From Cedecea lapagei (lineage in GTDB: Bacteria; Pseudomonadota; Gammaproteobacteria; Enterobacterales; Enterobacteriaceae): 64,000 bases of DNA. The position numbers and the translations under genes were made by a program. The notes under the pieces are model-generated. The model was not told the origin of the DNA. It worked only from the letters and a program-made list of their open reading frames with translations, and made no database searches. Positions 63,049 through 64,000 of this stretch are shown here, piece after piece. The stretch lies in the NCBI RefSeq assembly GCF_900635955.1, contig NZ_LR134201.1, positions 3,534,001 through 3,598,000 of the forward strand, given 5' to 3'. The number at the start of each line of letters is the position of its first letter. Within the stretch, counting starts at the first letter, position 1.

Positions 63049-64000
63049 ATGTTAAGGATAATCAGCTGGTTACTGCTCACGCTGCTTAGCTGCGCGGGGC
63101 TGGGTGCCTGGTTTTTGCAGCAGCAATACGAAGAGAAATCTGCCGACTTTCGCATCCTTTACCGAGAAATCACGGTAAAACTCTCCCAGCACGATGCCAT
63201 CATCCCCCTGCTGCCCGATAGCCAGAGCGCCGTTGAGGTACAGCATATTCTGCCGCAGATCGTTGAGTGGCGCCGACACCACAACCCGGAGCCTCGTCTG
63301 GCAATTGTGCCGGAGGCGAATGGACGTTACTGGCTAAACCGCCCCAACCTTTCGCTGCTGATTGATTTAACCACGCTGCTCGACACGCTTGGGGAGAAAA
63401 AGATTTTCAAACACCTTGCCCTCAGCTGGAATAAGACGCTCCTTTGCGAGCAAGGTTCTGCCGCAGCAGGCTACTGGCAATGGGATAAAACGGTAGCCAG
63501 CCCGACACAGCCGTTTTTGGTCTCCGCCAGCGACAGCCCGGAGTGGGCGAAGCTGCCCTGGTGGCTTATCGTCTCTCCTGCGCTTTTCTGGGCGCTGGCG
63601 ATCTATCTGCTGACGCAATACCGGGCCAACAAACGCCGCCGGGATATTGCCGACCTGCGCGCCCGCTACGCCGAACTGACTCGCCTCAATACCATGGGCG
63701 AACTGGCGGCAGGCATGGTGCATGAGCTAAATCAGCCGCTAACCGCCATTATGAGCTACAACCAGGCGGCGGTAAGGCTGATCAAGCAGGAGAGCACGGC
63801 CCAGGTCCCCGACCTGCTGGACGCCTCCGTGCTACAGATAAAACGAATCGACGCCCTGCTCAGCCAGTTCCGCCAGAAACTCACCAGCGAACGCGCCGAG
63901 TACCAGCAGGTTGAACTTCAGCCGCTCTGGCAGCGCGTATGCAAACTGCTGGATAACGAGCTGAGCAGCGGCAAAATCCGCGCGACCAGCCGCTTTACTG
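63049..64000 (+). CDS. sensor histidine kinase, 3' end beyond the window
   Basis: An open frame from ATG 63049 runs to the right edge (317 complete codons, no stop). It has an N-terminal transmembrane helix (about 4-24), a periplasmic domain of about 150 residues, a second helix (about 185-203, LPWWLIVSPALFWALAIYLL) and the start of a HisKA domain with phosphoacceptor His in GELAAGMVHELNQPLTAI. The HELNQPL form is typical of the DctB/FixL group. The ATPase domain and any response regulator are not visible. The fumB terminator separates it from the fumarate module, so a functional link is not shown. Confidence 0.85.
   Translation, partial: MLRIISWLLLTLLSCAGLGAWFLQQQYEEKSADFRILYREITVKLSQHDAIIPLLPDSQSAVEVQHILPQIVEWRRHHNPEPRLAIVPEANGRYWLNRPNLSLLIDLTTLLDTLGEKKIFKHLALSWNKTLLCEQGSAAAGYWQWDKTVASPTQPFLVSASDSPEWAKLPWWLIVSPALFWALAIYLLTQYRANKRRRDIADLRARYAELTRLNTMGELAAGMVHELNQPLTAIMSYNQAAVRLIKQESTAQVPDLLDASVLQIKRIDALLSQFRQKLTSERAEYQQVELQPLWQRVCKLLDNELSSGKIRATSRFT

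Noticed and set aside
1..64000. CRISPR arrays, tRNA or rRNA genes, insertion sequences, prophage genes
   Set aside because: No regularly spaced repeats, cloverleaf-like clusters, transposase motifs or phage proteins were seen.

Overview
The window is a chromosomal segment of a member of the Enterobacteriaceae, most like the Enterobacter/Klebsiella/Cedecea group rather than Escherichia. Nearly every protein in the first 38 kb is recognisable as an ortholog of an E. coli or Salmonella protein of almost the same length, and the order follows the E. coli malZ-proY-brnQ-phoRB-sbcDC-mak-rdgC-aroL-proC-phoA-ddlA-sbmA-ampH region. It differs in detail: a peroxiredoxin precedes malZ, araJ is not between sbcC and mak, dgcC is not between psiF and proC, and extra genes lie between yaiW and sbmA. 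I saw no rRNA, tRNA, CRISPR array, insertion sequence or phage gene. The last gene runs off the right edge.

Layout. 0.1-12.5 kb: peroxiredoxin, maltodextrin glucosidase, proline and branched-chain amino acid carriers, the PhoR/PhoB phosphate two-component system with a Pho box, and the SbcCD nuclease. 12.5-26.7 kb: fructokinase, rdgC, the aroL-yaiA-aroM-ppnP group with a TyrR box, a DUF2076 gene, proC, psiF, phoA with a Pho box, iraP, an MdtG-type MFS carrier, ddlA and yaiZ/yaiY/yaiW. 26.7-31.6 kb: an accessory block of LysR, an NTF2-like protein, MarR and an EmrAB-type efflux pair, with a perfect 13-bp inverted repeat in front of marR. 31.7-39.5 kb: sbmA, a decayed isochorismatase-family gene, an lpxP-like acyltransferase broken by one base, ampH, a GAF-GGDEF diguanylate cyclase, yicL and pheP. 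39.7-45.3 kb: a complete five-gene Dpp/Opp-type peptide ABC importer. 45.3-52.9 kb: a hydroxamate-type siderophore uptake locus (TonB receptor, Tat-type binding protein, double-length FhuB-type permease, cyclic-peptide-export type ABC protein) with a divergent AraC regulator and a Fur-like box, but no FhuC-type ATPase.

The most interesting region is 52.98-62.99 kb, which reads as one anaerobic C4-dicarboxylate module. It holds a DcuS/DcuR two-component pair, an ApbE flavin transferase without an export signal, a 926-residue soluble fumarate reductase fusion (OYE-like, FMN_bind with a flavinylation motif, FAD_binding_2 with the full fumarate reductase active site), a DASS-family dicarboxylate carrier and a class I fumarase closest to FumB. 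A perfect FNR box lies in the 617-bp divergent region between the reductase and the carrier. The inferred flow is: DcuS senses external C4-dicarboxylate; the carrier imports it, probably in exchange for succinate; fumarase makes fumarate from malate (or dehydrates a tartrate); the reductase, charged with covalent FMN by ApbE, reduces fumarate in the cytoplasm with NADH and so regenerates NAD+. A similar soluble NADH:fumarate reductase has been described in Klebsiella, so the enzyme type is not new. The compact gene set and its FNR/DcuR control are the points worth following up.

Dispersed palindromic repeats occur between sbcC and mak and between proC and psiF, with a degenerate copy near malZ. 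A separate structured repeat of about 160 bp lies downstream of sbcC.
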